This document shows, in pieces, positions 18,760-29,900 of a DNA stretch of 52,413 nucleotides. The position numbers were made by a program, and so were the translations under genes. Within the stretch, counting starts at the first letter, position 1; the number at the start of each line of letters is the position of its first letter. The stretch lies in the NCBI GenBank assembly GCA_000383715.1, contig KB911895.1, positions 24,377 to 76,789 on the forward strand, read 5' to 3'. Below the pieces are notes generated by a model, which saw only the letters and a program-made list of their open reading frames with translations, did no database searches and had not been told where the DNA came from. Origin of the DNA: Verrucomicrobia bacterium SCGC AAA164-E04 (GTDB lineage Bacteria; Verrucomicrobiota; Verrucomicrobiia; Limisphaerales; AAA164-E04).

Positions 18760-19374
18760 ATGTTCAAAAACTCAAACAATTCTGCCGAAAAAGGCGAGCA
18801 TATCTCCCAAAGAAAAGAACTGCTTAGATTGTCTCAAAACACTAAAAGCAGGGAACTTAGGGATACAGAAAAACTGCAGCAATCAAGAGAAATCGTCGAG
18901 AAAATAAGGCATCATCCATGTTGGAATGAGTCACAGTCGTTACTTGGATTCATGCCGATGAGAGATGAGCCGGACATCTTTCCATTGCTTCAAGATATTT
19001 TGGAGCGTGGAAAAAATCTCTATCTGCCACGATATCAGCCGGAATCCAAAACCTACAGCCCAGTGCTCATCCGGGATTTAAAATACGATTTAATTCCAGG
19101 GAAATTCGGAATTCTTGAACCGAATCCCAGATGCTCAATCGTGAATACGTCACACATGGACTTGACCTTAATACCGGGTTTGGCGTTTGATAGTCGCGGA
19201 TGGCGTCTGGGCAGGGGAAAAGGTTTTTATGACCGGTTGCTGGCGAAGCTCGATGGTGTCCGTTTTGGAGTCGCTTTGAATCACCAATGGTTGAAGTCGG
19301 TTCCTCACGAAACTTTGGATCAGAAAATGGATTGGATCATCACTCCATCGATCGTGGCGAAAGCCTTTGATTGA
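18760..19374 (+). CDS. 5-formyltetrahydrofolate cyclo-ligase
   Basis: A 204-residue enzyme converting 5-formyl-THF with ATP to 5,10-methenyl-THF, returning stored folate to the one-carbon pool; cytoplasmic. The family signature is clear: LIPGLAFDSRGWRLGRGKGF (138-157) followed by YDRLL, the substrate/ATP loop, with the N-terminal RKELLRLS helix and LGFMPMRDEPDI in the middle. Length is usual for YgfA/MTHFS-like proteins. It is followed by RNase Y, whose ribosome-binding site overlaps this gene's stop codon, so they are probably co-transcribed. Confidence 0.94.
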   Translation: MFKNSNNSAEKGEHISQRKELLRLSQNTKSRELRDTEKLQQSREIVEKIRHHPCWNESQSLLGFMPMRDEPDIFPLLQDILERGKNLYLPRYQPESKTYSPVLIRDLKYDLIPGKFGILEPNPRCSIVNTSHMDLTLIPGLAFDSRGWRLGRGKGFYDRLLAKLDGVRFGVALNHQWLKSVPHETLDQKMDWIITPSIVAKAFD

Positions 19375-19380
19375 AGGGTG
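19374..19380 (+). promoter_or_regulatory. ribosome binding site of rny
   Basis: AAGGGTG, 8 nt before the ATG at 19389. It decides in favour of that start over the TTG at 19371 and begins on the last base of the stop codon of the cyclo-ligase gene. Confidence 0.7.
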
Positions 19381-19388
19381 ACCGTGTC

Positions 19389-20951
19389 ATGTTATTTGCC
19401 GTTTGGAATTCGGGATCACTGCTTGGGCTTGCGGTAGGTTCACTCTTGGGTTGCATATGCTGCTATTTCTGGACTCAACGCCAGCAGCGGATATGTCAGC
19501 AAGACAGGGTATCACTTTTGCAGCAAGCAAAGGTCGATGCTGATAATTTGCTTTCCAGCGCGAAAGAAAGCGCCGAATCCAAGACCCTGGCTATGAAATC
19601 AAAAGCCGAAGATGAGATCCAAAGCCTGCGCTCCGAAGCCACTCACAAAGAAACCCGGCTCAATGAACGTGAATCATTGATCAATCGTCAACTTGAAGGC
19701 CTGGTGAAACAGGAGCAAATGCTCCAAAGTCAGCATTCCAGTATTATCGACCAACAGGAACGCCTGAAAGACCAGGAATCCACGCTCAAGGACCAGATGA
19801 CCCAGGGCAGAGAAAAGCTGGAGGCGATCGCAAGGCTCAACGAAACCGAAGCACGCCAGATCCTTCTGAAAGAAGTTGAACATACAAGTCTCAAAGATGC
19901 TCAAGAACTGAGTCGGCATATCATGGAGGACGCCAAGCGGGATGCAGAAACGGAAGCTCGCAAAATAATCAGCTTGGCAATTCAAAGATATGCAGGCGAA
20001 CACACATTTGATTGCACTACATCGACAGTGGCTCTGACTGGAGATGAGTTGAAAGGCAGGATTATTGGGCGTGAGGGACGAAATATACGTGCTTTCGAAG
20101 CGGCTACGGGCGTTACAGTCCTCATTGATGACACTCCCAACGCGGTTGTTTTATCAGCATTTGATCCCGTTCGCAGAGAAATCGCCAGGGAAGCCATGAG
20201 TCGTTTGATTGCCGACGGTCGCATCCATCCATCCAGAATCGAAGAGGTGGTTCACAAGGTACAAGAAGAAATTGAGGAAACCGTCGTTCGACTCGGTGAG
20301 GAAGCCACATATCGAACTGGGATTCCGCCATTGCATCCTGAAATCACCAAAACACTGGGGAGGCTCCACTTCCGTAATAGTTTTTCACAAAATGTGCTCA
20401 ATCACTCAGTCGAAGTCGCACACCTTACCGGTCTGATGGCTATCGAGCTGGGTATCGACGTCGCGGATGCCAAAAAATCAGGTTTGTTGCACGACATTGG
20501 CAAAGCCATTAACCATGAAATGGAAGGTTCACATGCCATCGTTGGAGCCGATTATATCCGTACCCACGGAGAAAAAGATCCCGTGGCTAATGCGGTCGCA
20601 GCCCATCATGATGAAGTTCCACACACATCGGTATATGGAATTCTCGTGAGTGCCGCAGATGCGATCAGCGCCTCCAGACCCGGCGCACGATCTGAAAGCA
20701 TGACCACCTACATTCAGCGACTTCAAAATCTTGAAGATATTGGAAAATCTTTTGATGGTGTCGAAAAATGCTTTGCAGTACAGGCAGGGCGTGAAATGCG
20801 AGTGGTGGTTTCGCCTGATTCTATCAGTGATGAGCAAGCTTTCAACCTTTCACGCAAATTGGCTAGAAAAATTGAAGATGAACTTCAATACCCTGGACAA
20901 ATCCGCATTACCGTAATTCGTGAAACCCGCTGTATTGAATTTGCTAAATAA
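19389..20951 (+). CDS. rny: ribonuclease Y
   Basis: A 520-residue membrane-anchored endoribonuclease that starts mRNA decay. From the ATG at 19389: one N-terminal membrane helix (about 1-28), a long coiled coil to about 200, a KH domain (LKGRIIGREGRNIRAFEAA, the GxxG loop being GREG), and an HD domain with NVLNHSVEVAHL and GLLHDIGKA supplying the metal-binding His and Asp, then AAHHDE. Length equals Bacillus RNase Y. A TTG six codons upstream keeps the frame open, but the ATG has AAGGGTG 8 nt ahead and places the membrane helix at the start. That Shine-Dalgarno begins on the last base of the preceding stop codon. Confidence 0.96.
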   Translation: MLFAVWNSGSLLGLAVGSLLGCICCYFWTQRQQRICQQDRVSLLQQAKVDADNLLSSAKESAESKTLAMKSKAEDEIQSLRSEATHKETRLNERESLINRQLEGLVKQEQMLQSQHSSIIDQQERLKDQESTLKDQMTQGREKLEAIARLNETEARQILLKEVEHTSLKDAQELSRHIMEDAKRDAETEARKIISLAIQRYAGEHTFDCTTSTVALTGDELKGRIIGREGRNIRAFEAATGVTVLIDDTPNAVVLSAFDPVRREIAREAMSRLIADGRIHPSRIEEVVHKVQEEIEETVVRLGEEATYRTGIPPLHPEITKTLGRLHFRNSFSQNVLNHSVEVAHLTGLMAIELGIDVADAKKSGLLHDIGKAINHEMEGSHAIVGADYIRTHGEKDPVANAVAAHHDEVPHTSVYGILVSAADAISASRPGARSESMTTYIQRLQNLEDIGKSFDGVEKCFAVQAGREMRVVVSPDSISDEQAFNLSRKLARKIEDELQYPGQIRITVIRETRCIEFAK

Positions 20952-21095
20952 TCCCTCCTGTATAGGTTGCATTCATTCCAGTTCCTGAGGATCGTTTTCC
21001 GTCGACTGATGAACATTGAAAGCCAGCTGATAGTTTGACCGAGCCACTCCAAGACACTAAACCATGCTTAGCCTAACTGATGGAAATTGGACCAT

Positions 21096-22058
21096 ATGAA
21101 GGATAACATTACTATTCATGACTCTTTCCGTTATGAATTAATCCGCAAAATCGCTGAGGGCGGTATGGGCGTGGTCTATGAGGCACGGCAATATGGAGCC
21201 CGTGACTTCACGAAAACAGTTGCTATCAAACTCATCAAGGAAGGCTTTCTTGATCAGCCCATGTTTCTCAAGAATTTCATTGGAGAAGCAAAACTAGTTG
21301 CCAATTTGATACATACCAACATCGTCCAGACTTATCATTTAGGAGAGGCCAACGGTAAATGTTACATCGCCATGGAATATATCCGTGGAATGAATCTGGA
21401 TCAGTTTCTTCAATTAATCGATGCAAACGGTCGCTCTCTCCCACCTGAATTGGCTGTCTTTATCGCTAGCCGAATTTCGAGGGGACTTGCCTACGCGCAC
21501 CAAAAGGCAAGTTCGGATGGGACACCCTTGGATCTTGTGCACCGCGATGTCAGTTTGAAGAATGTCATGGTTGCCTACGAGGGAGATGTTAAGCTAACAG
21601 ACTTCGGAATTGCGAAAGCTGGAGGTTATTTGATCGACAGGGAGGGCGAGGTGGCCGCTGGCAAAGCTGATTTCATGAGCCCAGAACAAGCCGGATTTGA
21701 GAAAACCGATGCGCGATCAGATCTATTTTCAACAGGAATCGTACTGGCTTGTCTACTACTCGGACGCAACCCTTTTACAGGGGAGAATGCCGCGGATTCC
21801 AGGCAAAACATACTGAAAAAACCCATTCCCGATTTCCATAAGGAATCAGCGATCATTACCGATGAACTGAACGGCATCCTGCAAAAGCTACTGCAAAGAA
21901 ACATCGCCAAGCGTTACGTATCGGCTGAGTCACTGCTCCATGATCTCGAATATCATATTTACCGTCATGGATACGGCCCAACAAACGAAACACTGGGGAA
22001 ATTTGTTCGTAGTTTGAAAGGCAACATTGATTCCTCTCCATCTTATGAAAGCCTCTAA
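21096..22058 (+). CDS. serine/threonine protein kinase (Hanks type), soluble
   Basis: A 320-residue eukaryotic-like kinase made almost only of the catalytic domain: Gly loop AEGGMGVVYEA (20-30), ATP lysine in VAIKLIK (K45), helix C Glu in GEAKLVA (E64), catalytic loop LVHRDVSLKNVMV (HRD 149-151, N156), DFGIAKA (D169) and MSPEQAG (194-200). All catalytic residues are present, so it should be active. There is no membrane segment or PASTA, WD or other sensor domain; only a ~50-residue tail follows. The ATG at 21096 is preferred over a TTG three codons upstream. Its last 14 bp overlap the next gene, implying translational coupling. Confidence 0.93.
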   Translation: MKDNITIHDSFRYELIRKIAEGGMGVVYEARQYGARDFTKTVAIKLIKEGFLDQPMFLKNFIGEAKLVANLIHTNIVQTYHLGEANGKCYIAMEYIRGMNLDQFLQLIDANGRSLPPELAVFIASRISRGLAYAHQKASSDGTPLDLVHRDVSLKNVMVAYEGDVKLTDFGIAKAGGYLIDREGEVAAGKADFMSPEQAGFEKTDARSDLFSTGIVLACLLLGRNPFTGENAADSRQNILKKPIPDFHKESAIITDELNGILQKLLQRNIAKRYVSAESLLHDLEYHIYRHGYGPTNETLGKFVRSLKGNIDSSPSYESL

Positions 22059-22893
22059 GCGTGTATGGGTCACCGGAGCCGGAGGGCTCATCGGCAACTA
22101 CGTCGTGCAAACGGCCCCCACTGGTTACAGCCCGATTGGATTAACCCGTCAGGATCTGGATCTACTGGATCAGTCAGTGGTTGAGAACCGGTTTCGCACG
22201 GAAAACCCAGACGCGATCATTCATTGCGCCGCTATCAGCAGTAATCCCTTTTGCCAGGAGCATCCTCAATTGGCGCAAAGAACCAATGTCGAAACCACTC
22301 AAATTCTTTCATCTTTTGCTGAATCGATTCCCTTTGTCTTTATTTCTTCGGACTTGGTGTTTGACGGCAAAAAAGGAGCCTATATTGAATCCGATTCACC
22401 CAATCCGTTAAGTAAATACGGAGAGACCAAGGCTGAGGCGGAAATGCATGTGATGAAAAACAGTCGACACACCATCATACGCACTTCGCTCAATGGAGGA
22501 AAGTCCCCCACCCGCAATCGAGGATTCAATGAACATCTGCAACAAACCATCAGAAACGGAAAGACGATGACCTTGTTCACCGATGAATATCGAAGTCCGA
22601 TCTCTGCCAAAGAAACCGCTCGCGCTCTGTGGGAAATCCTGAACCAGAACCTGACCGGCATCCTACACCTGGCTGGGGCGGAACGCTTGTCCAGATTCAA
22701 CATTGGCCGATTACTGGCCGATCACTGGCAGGAAGGCAGAGATCAGATCCTTGCCGGTTCCCTGAACGATTACACAGGGCCTCCAAGAGCAGCAGATACT
22801 TCTCTTTGCTGCGAGAAACTTCAAACTCATTTAAGCTTTCCACTCCCTAGCTTCAGCCAATGGTTGCAGGAAAACCCAACAGCACCTTTCTGA
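22045..22893 (+). CDS. RmlD-like (dTDP-4-dehydrorhamnose reductase family) NAD-dependent reductase
   Basis: A 282-residue extended short-chain dehydrogenase. The nucleotide loop VTGAGGLIGNYV is at residues 9-20, DAIIHCAAISSNP follows the expected cofactor strands, and the catalytic pair is in SKYGETKAEAE (YxxxK). RmlD proteins reduce dTDP-4-dehydro-rhamnose to dTDP-rhamnose, but no rmlA, rmlB or rmlC is near, so the sugar-nucleotide substrate is open; related proteins reduce other nucleotide sugars. Start at the ATG 22045, inside the kinase gene, leaving a 14-bp overlap; its own end overlaps the GluQRS start by 34 bp. Confidence 0.85.
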   Translation: MKASKRVWVTGAGGLIGNYVVQTAPTGYSPIGLTRQDLDLLDQSVVENRFRTENPDAIIHCAAISSNPFCQEHPQLAQRTNVETTQILSSFAESIPFVFISSDLVFDGKKGAYIESDSPNPLSKYGETKAEAEMHVMKNSRHTIIRTSLNGGKSPTRNRGFNEHLQQTIRNGKTMTLFTDEYRSPISAKETARALWEILNQNLTGILHLAGAERLSRFNIGRLLADHWQEGRDQILAGSLNDYTGPPRAADTSLCCEKLQTHLSFPLPSFSQWLQENPTAPF

Positions 22894-23756
22894 AATCCCC
22901 GGTGAAAAACGCAGCCCCGAATTCATATCGCGGAAGGATTGCCCCCACCCCCACAGGCCGCCTGCATGAAGGGCATGCAAAAACATTTTGGACGGCCCGC
23001 GAAAGAGTGATAGCTGCCGAAGGTCGTTTGATCCTGCGTATTGAAGACCTTGATCTGCCCAGATGTAAACCTGAGTTTGTGGAGGGGTGCATCGAAGACC
23101 TGATCTGGTTCGGTTTCGATTGGCATGAAGGACCGGATAAGGTTGGGCAACATGCCCCTTATTATCAAAGCAAGAGAACGGACATTTACCGATCCACTCT
23201 TGAGACACTGATCGAAAAGGGGCACGTGTATCGATGCTACTGCTCACGCAAAGATATTGAACAAGCAACAAGAGCCCCTCATGCGGCTGAAGATGAACTC
23301 ATTTACCCAGGTACATGTCGCAGCAACCATGATCAGAAAAAAAATCCCTCTTCTCGCAATCAATACTGCTGGAGGTTCAAAGTACCGAGGGGAATAAGCA
23401 TTTGCTTCCAAGACGGCCAGCTTGGCATGTGCGAATTCAAAGCAGAAAAACATTTTGGTGATTTCGTAGTGTGGCGGGCAGATAGTATCCCCTCCTACCA
23501 ACTCGCTGTGACGGTTGACGACCATTTAATGAACATCAGCGAGGTCGTGAGAGGTGAGGATCTCATTATTTCCACAGCACGCCAGCTATTGCTGTATGAG
23601 GCACTAGAATGGGAACCGCCTTCCTTCTACCACTGCCCTTTGGTGCTGGATGAAAAAGGGCAACGACTCGCCAAACGTCACCAGTCACTCAGCCTTCGAG
23701 CGCTCAGGGAGTCAGAGAAAACTCCTGAACAAATTCGCGCAGGGTGGAACAAATGA
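22860..23756 (+). CDS. gluQ: glutamyl-Q tRNA(Asp) synthetase
   Basis: A 298-residue stand-alone relative of the GluRS catalytic core, lacking the anticodon-binding domain. Family members attach glutamate to queuosine at position 34 of tRNA-Asp. The HIGH-like motif is PTPTGRLHEGHAKTF (about 29-43), followed by LRIEDLDLPRC; the zinc-type pattern CYCSRKDI ... YPGTC is present; the KMSKS-like loop is the degenerate RLAKRHQSLSLR, as in GluQRS. Length fits GluQRS and is far below GluRS. It overlaps the reductase by 34 bp. Confidence 0.92.
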   Translation: MVAGKPNSTFLKSPVKNAAPNSYRGRIAPTPTGRLHEGHAKTFWTARERVIAAEGRLILRIEDLDLPRCKPEFVEGCIEDLIWFGFDWHEGPDKVGQHAPYYQSKRTDIYRSTLETLIEKGHVYRCYCSRKDIEQATRAPHAAEDELIYPGTCRSNHDQKKNPSSRNQYCWRFKVPRGISICFQDGQLGMCEFKAEKHFGDFVVWRADSIPSYQLAVTVDDHLMNISEVVRGEDLIISTARQLLLYEALEWEPPSFYHCPLVLDEKGQRLAKRHQSLSLRALRESEKTPEQIRAGWNK

Positions 23757-23929
23757 TCACGAGGGAACAAAACATATTGCCCAAATGACACCCGGGTTTT
23801 ATTGATCCGCCCGTATGGCGTTTCCTGTTATTCAGCCAGATCTTACTATTCTGCGTCGGGATTATTTGGTGGTGTGAAGATTGGGACATCCAGCAATAGA
23901 CCACCGATAAGACCTGAGATCAATTTTCA

Positions 23930-26900
23930 TCAAAACTCGGAACGATCCAGAACCTCTAGTTTGTTTTCACGACTATTCCCGCGGATTTCAGGAATGTACA
24001 TGGCATGTCCCACCGCAGGCATCGCACTGAATTCCCCGGGAACTTCCGCCCTCATGATATAACGGATTTCCCAAACACCTTCGGGGAGTTCATCCAGAAA
24101 CAAGGCAATCCTGCGATCTCTCCACTCCTGATGAATGAAACGAGTCTTTCCGGTAAAACGCCACGCCCCAGCAGGATTCACTGAAGGGATTCCCTCAGCC
24201 TCCAGACGTTCAATGCTTTTTTGTGACAATTGCCGGGCATACGCACGCCCTCCGCTACGAACTTCAACCGATTCCAATCCTGCTGGCTTTAAATCTTCAA
24301 ATAATAAATACTCATAGTGATTCCTGGATTCGAGCGTCAGCACGACTTCCACTCGATCACCACTTTGCAGCGCGGCACCTTCATGGATGGGCGTGCGTTG
24401 GAGCACAGTTCCTTTGAGCAGTGTCGGAACTTCTTTTAAGAGGAAGTAATCTCTGCGAACAAAAAGTTCATTGTCTGCAGCAGGAATGGGTTCTTCAAGA
24501 CTATACCATTCTGCCTCGACACTGTAATAAAACGGAGACTTCCCGCCTGTCCTGATGATTCGAATGTCAGTGGTATCTTCAATCAAGGCATGAGGAATGA
24601 TAAATCGACTGGGCGCCTTCAGAAGGTTCTGCTTCGTCACCCGCTCAGTGGCGATTAGTTTTTGACCTGCATGAATCTCATATTGCAATACCGCATCCAG
24701 TTCACCACTCACTTTCAGGTAATCGGTAAACGCCAAAATCGCCATCGACGTATCCCGTGTATTGGACCAATGAGCTCCGCGGCGATTGTTGATCAACCAT
24801 CGAACCACTGGTTCGATCAGGGCATGATCAGGGTCGATGGCCAACAAGGCCCTGAGGGCGGTCGAGGTTGCTTCGACGCCTCCTTCGGACCAGCGGTAAT
24901 AAATCCCATCTTCCCCCCAATGAGCCGTCGCAGGTGCGCTGCCCGACAAAGTTCCTGGCTGTAACCGCGATGGTGCGGAAGCAGCAGTTCGAGTGACTCC
25001 ATTTTCAAGATTACGAACCAGTGTCAAAGCGGCATCAGCTTTACCCGCATGATGCGCGCTCAAAGCAAGCAAGGATCGACTGTAGGCATTCAATGCATCA
25101 CGGCGCGACCACAAGTTTTCCCACGCAACATGGACTGCTTTGGTTTGTTTTTCATTCAATGCTTGGACGCCCGAAACATGCAGGGCATGTAACATCCATG
25201 ATTGCAGGTCCAATTGATTTTCGTAATCGACCAAGGTGGACGCCAGGTAACTGCTCCCTCTTTTCGAGATCGCTGCATCAAATGCCACACCTGCCTCCCG
25301 GGACAGGCTTAATCCCCAGACAACATACGCCGACATGAATGGATCCGATGAACCATCTTGCCACCACCCCCATCCACCATCTGCATGCTGCATATCGCTC
25401 AAGCGCCTGATACCTTTCTGAGTGACATTTTCAGTTTCGCTTAATGCTTCAAATCCGGTCCGATGAGTAGATTTGACAAGGGATGAGTCGACTGCGCCGA
25501 ACTTACCTGGTTGCAGAGCCTCTGTCGAAAGCCCAAGTTCTTGCAGTGTTCGCTTTACAATCGCAGCAGGCAGGAAGCGACTCATGGTTTGTTCGGTGCA
25601 CCCGTAAGGATAGTCGATCAAGTAGGGCAGCGCGTCCAACATGGTGACAGCCAGACTTGGAGTAACCTGAACTGTTAATTGTGTTGATCCAACTTTACGC
25701 TGTTCGGGAAATTCAACGGGGATGGTGATTTCTTTTTGATATGACTTACCAGACCAGGCAAGGAATTGATCCAATCCACGTTCGAATGCATTCAGTTTCG
25801 CCTCAACCGCGTCGGAATCATCTGGAGTCAGGACAACAGCCTTGAGCTTAATCTCCCCAGGACTGAGGGCCATGACATTGGGCCAATCAATGCGATGTTC
25901 ACCATACGCTGGGATATTAACCGTTTGCTTGAGATCGCTGGACGCATGCCAGTGGAGCTGATCGGAAGCGATCGATACCTGCGCTCGAACAGGTGCGTCT
26001 GTTTGATTGTTAACGATTGCTGAAAGAACCACCTTATCGCCCATCATCAGAAATCTTGGTGTCTGCAGACGAATCAAGAATGGACGCCGCGTCTCAAAAA
26101 TCGCTGAGCCGCTGCCTACCTTGGTATTGTTGTTAATGGCACGGGCGTCAATTTTCCAGCTCGTCAAGGAATCCGGCAATTCGAAACTGGCCAGCCCTTG
26201 ACCATTCATGTCGGTAAGAAGAGATGATTCCCAAAAGGCTGTTGCATCGAAATCATGACGCACGACCACTGCTGCTTCTGCGCTGCCGGCGAACTCAGCA
26301 TCTACTGCCGTGTCGGCTTGAGCAACCAGTGAATCGACTCCGTAGGTCGTCGTTTTGCGCATCCTCACCGAGCTTGGAGCCGTCTCGGCCACCAGCCCTT
26401 CGCTCTGTCCAAGAAGCCCCAAATGCAGTCTTGCGAGAGGTTCAACTCCGCTTGCTCGCCTGTCAAAATTTTGAAGTCGCTGCTGGAAAAATGAAACTTC
26501 CTCATTGTATCGCTGAGGATCGATACCCAACTCGAGCCAAGATCGATACTGGGATTCTGTAACGATCGCTCCATCCTCAAGCTCGACCAACTTCTGAAAA
26601 GACCGCCAGTGCCCACCTTGATGAGCTATCAACGGTCTGGTATCTCCGTAAAACACTTCACGTGGATCGCCGGCAAGGTCTTGCTGAATGTAGGTGATGG
26701 ATTCGTCATAAACCGCAACCGCTACCTCCCCTTCGACGGGGTCACCTGAGTGATTGGTTACTTTGACTTTTAAATCGACTCTCTCTCTGGGGGCATACTG
26801 CGGCTTATCAGCGACCACCTCAACATTCAAGAATTCCTGCACCGGAGGCACCGTGATACGTTCCGTATCCATGTGTATTTCATGATCACTCACCATCATC

Positions 26901-29900
26901 GCCTGAATATAAAAATTGGGAATGTGAGCAGGACTGATGTCAATCGGGACCATGCGCACCATACCTTCAACATGAACCACCCGGTGCTCAATCATCCGAT
27001 TCGATCCAATGGTCAGGAGCACCCAGCGATCACTGGCTGGCACACTGATCATGACGGGAGTCGTTTGACCTGATTGAAAGGTGTCTTTATCGACAATAAT
27101 TTCCACGCCGCTGGAATGATACCCCAACCTTTTGGCATCCGGATTACTCACCCAGAATTCTTTTTCAGAACGCACCTCATTTCCAGGTCCCCTCAGCGCC
27201 CCTTCTCGATCATCACGACTGATCCAGACCACCGTATAGTATCCTTGAGTGTCCGGGGTAAATGTCATTTGAGCATGACCTTCAACATCCGTTCGCAACG
27301 TTTGTTCGTGAATCACCTTCTCCTGATATCCTCGTTTCTTGAATCGCCAAGGCCGTTGGTCAGATCGCTCAGGGGGAGGAGGGAAAATCGCATGCCGCTC
27401 CATGATTTCAAGTAAAGGGGCCCCCTGAATTTCTGCACCCTCAGGCGTCCACCACACTTCATTCCATATCTTTTGCAACACTTTGACCTGCCCTTCCAAC
27501 TTCACTGGTTGCTCGTTGACATCCATCAAGCTTACATCAAAACTTAATTTTTCGCCGGACCTAACGAGCCGATGATCTGCCTCAATCGATGCGAAGTGCC
27601 CTTGCCTGGACACCCTCACCGCACGCTCCCCAATGATTTCTCGCCTCGAGGCATCTGTGACCCGTACCTCGACTCGATAGCTCATATCGGTCGATAAATC
27701 CGGCTCTGCATCAAACTCAATTGACAAGTTACCGGCAGCATCGGTCTTGAGCTTGAATTCATGTGCCAATATTTCTGATGAAAATTGGCGGGATGAGAAA
27801 CGTTGTGGTTTCGAATCAGATAACCATGAATAAGGTTTGGGACGAGGGAACTTAAAATCAAAAGGCTTTCGATAGACCCTGACTTCAGCATCAGCACCAG
27901 CAACAAAACCACCAAAGTAATATTCGGCATGAGCTTTCAGCTCAATCTTATCTCCAGGTCTGGGAGGTTGGATTCGATCCCCTTCTTGTGTGGGTAGATC
28001 GATCGAAAGTTTCATTTCCGGGCGTTTGTATTCTTCCAAGCGAAACAATTGAGCCTTCCCAATGAGCTTATCATCCGCATCAGTGCATTCGATGTAATAG
28101 ATCCCCAAAGGAGAATCTAAAGCGGGTTGCCAGAGACCTGCCGCAGTGCCAAAGGAATTCAAGGCTACATCATCCTCCATCACCACACTGCCTTTCGGGT
28201 CACGTATCTTGATTTTAACTTTTTTTGAGGCGGGAGTGGCATATCCTTGTGCCGATTGTTTTCTGATGATCACTTTCCAGCGAATCTCATCTTCAGGCCG
28301 ATAAGCAGGTCGATCTGAAAATGCATAAATTTTCCAGGGTTGTATGTAGGCATTACTTCGAGGATTGGAAAAAAACGAGAGATTTTGCTGCTCTTCATGA
28401 CGAGCGGTTGCCAACCATTCCATGGATGAAAAATCCCCCATATCTTCAAACACAACCAAACCTTCATCATTGGCTTTGCGCTTGAAATTACTCCAACGCC
28501 ATTGCTTTCCAGACCTTACACGCTGCCAGAGCCTTACCTCTGCACCGGGCAAAGGATGTCCATCCACAGAGTCACAGACCCATACAAGCATGCGATTGCT
28601 CGATGCCTGCGCCATCACCGTGAGGCGACTTATCAATACAAACTCACGACCTTGTTCCTTACCATCGACCAAGCCAACCGCGAGGTAAGCTCCGTCTTGG
28701 GGTGTCGAGTCCAATACAATTTCTTGCGATCCACGTTCATGGTTCCCCTTGTCTCCAGTGTCGAATATTTTGCTGTAAACCGATTCAAGCTTTCGAGTCT
28801 TTATTGTTTTGATCCACTCTGAGGGATGATGCCCGCCTTCATCCATATGAAGGTTTGAACCCAGATCTAATTTGAATAATTTCAACTCGTAACGGGGAAT
28901 GTTGCGCCATCTCGTGTTGAAACGAATTTTGGATCCTGGAACGAAGGCATGACTAACGATCACGTCAAGTTCTTGGCTGGTGGTATCTTTTAATCGTGAC
29001 TCAATTTGTCGATAATGGCGCGATTCCTCACGATCATAGATCGTGATAAAACGACGCCAAATCTTGACGGCCGCGGGATAGTCGGGACGAAACCCCCAAG
29101 TGCCATCTGTCTCTTTGACGGGTTTTCCACTGCTTGCCAGCCAATTGCCATATTGAGCCAGCGCATTCCCCATCCAATCATGTTTCGTTTGCCCTGAAAT
29201 GGCTTTTTCAAATGCACGTGTGACTCTCTCATGCATGTAAGGAGACTGATTCAGTCGATTTTGAAGTGCAACGGCCAAGAGAAAATTGGCATGGGATTTA
29301 TCTTCGGAAGCACTCGCAATTTTTACGGCATTCTCAAAGACGCTGACTGGTATTGCATTTCCGCGAAACGCTGACGAAAACTGATAACTCCCACCTGAGG
29401 AGTAGGTCGCTTTCCACACGATGGCAAGATAGTGCTCCCGCGCAAGATGCACGTCAGAGGAGGAAGCCCAAAGGTTCAATGCTTTTTCGTAGTGTTTCCA
29501 GGCCTTGGCCCAATAACCCCTTTGTCGAGTCCTCCACCAGAAATCGCCTGCAGACTCGTGCATGGTTGCCTGCATTTGAGGGAAATCAACTTCCACATCC
29601 AATGATTCAAAATCCTCTAATAGCCGTTCGAGTGCGTTTCCTATCTTGTTCGACAACTTGCCCTCCATCCGCCTTGATCCTGCCATAGATCGCCACTCGC
29701 AATCCAAACGGCGATAATCGATCCAAAACGAAACTTCCACGGCCCTCTCATTGGATGAGAGCGAATTGTAGGCCTTTAAAGCAAGTTGATAGGAACCTTC
29801 AGCAAATAATCGCTCACCTTCAGCAAATGCAGGCAGACTTCCGGGGTGTTCCTGCCCTCCAACAAGCAGGCAAAAACAAAAAAAGAAAATTCCAAAACAC

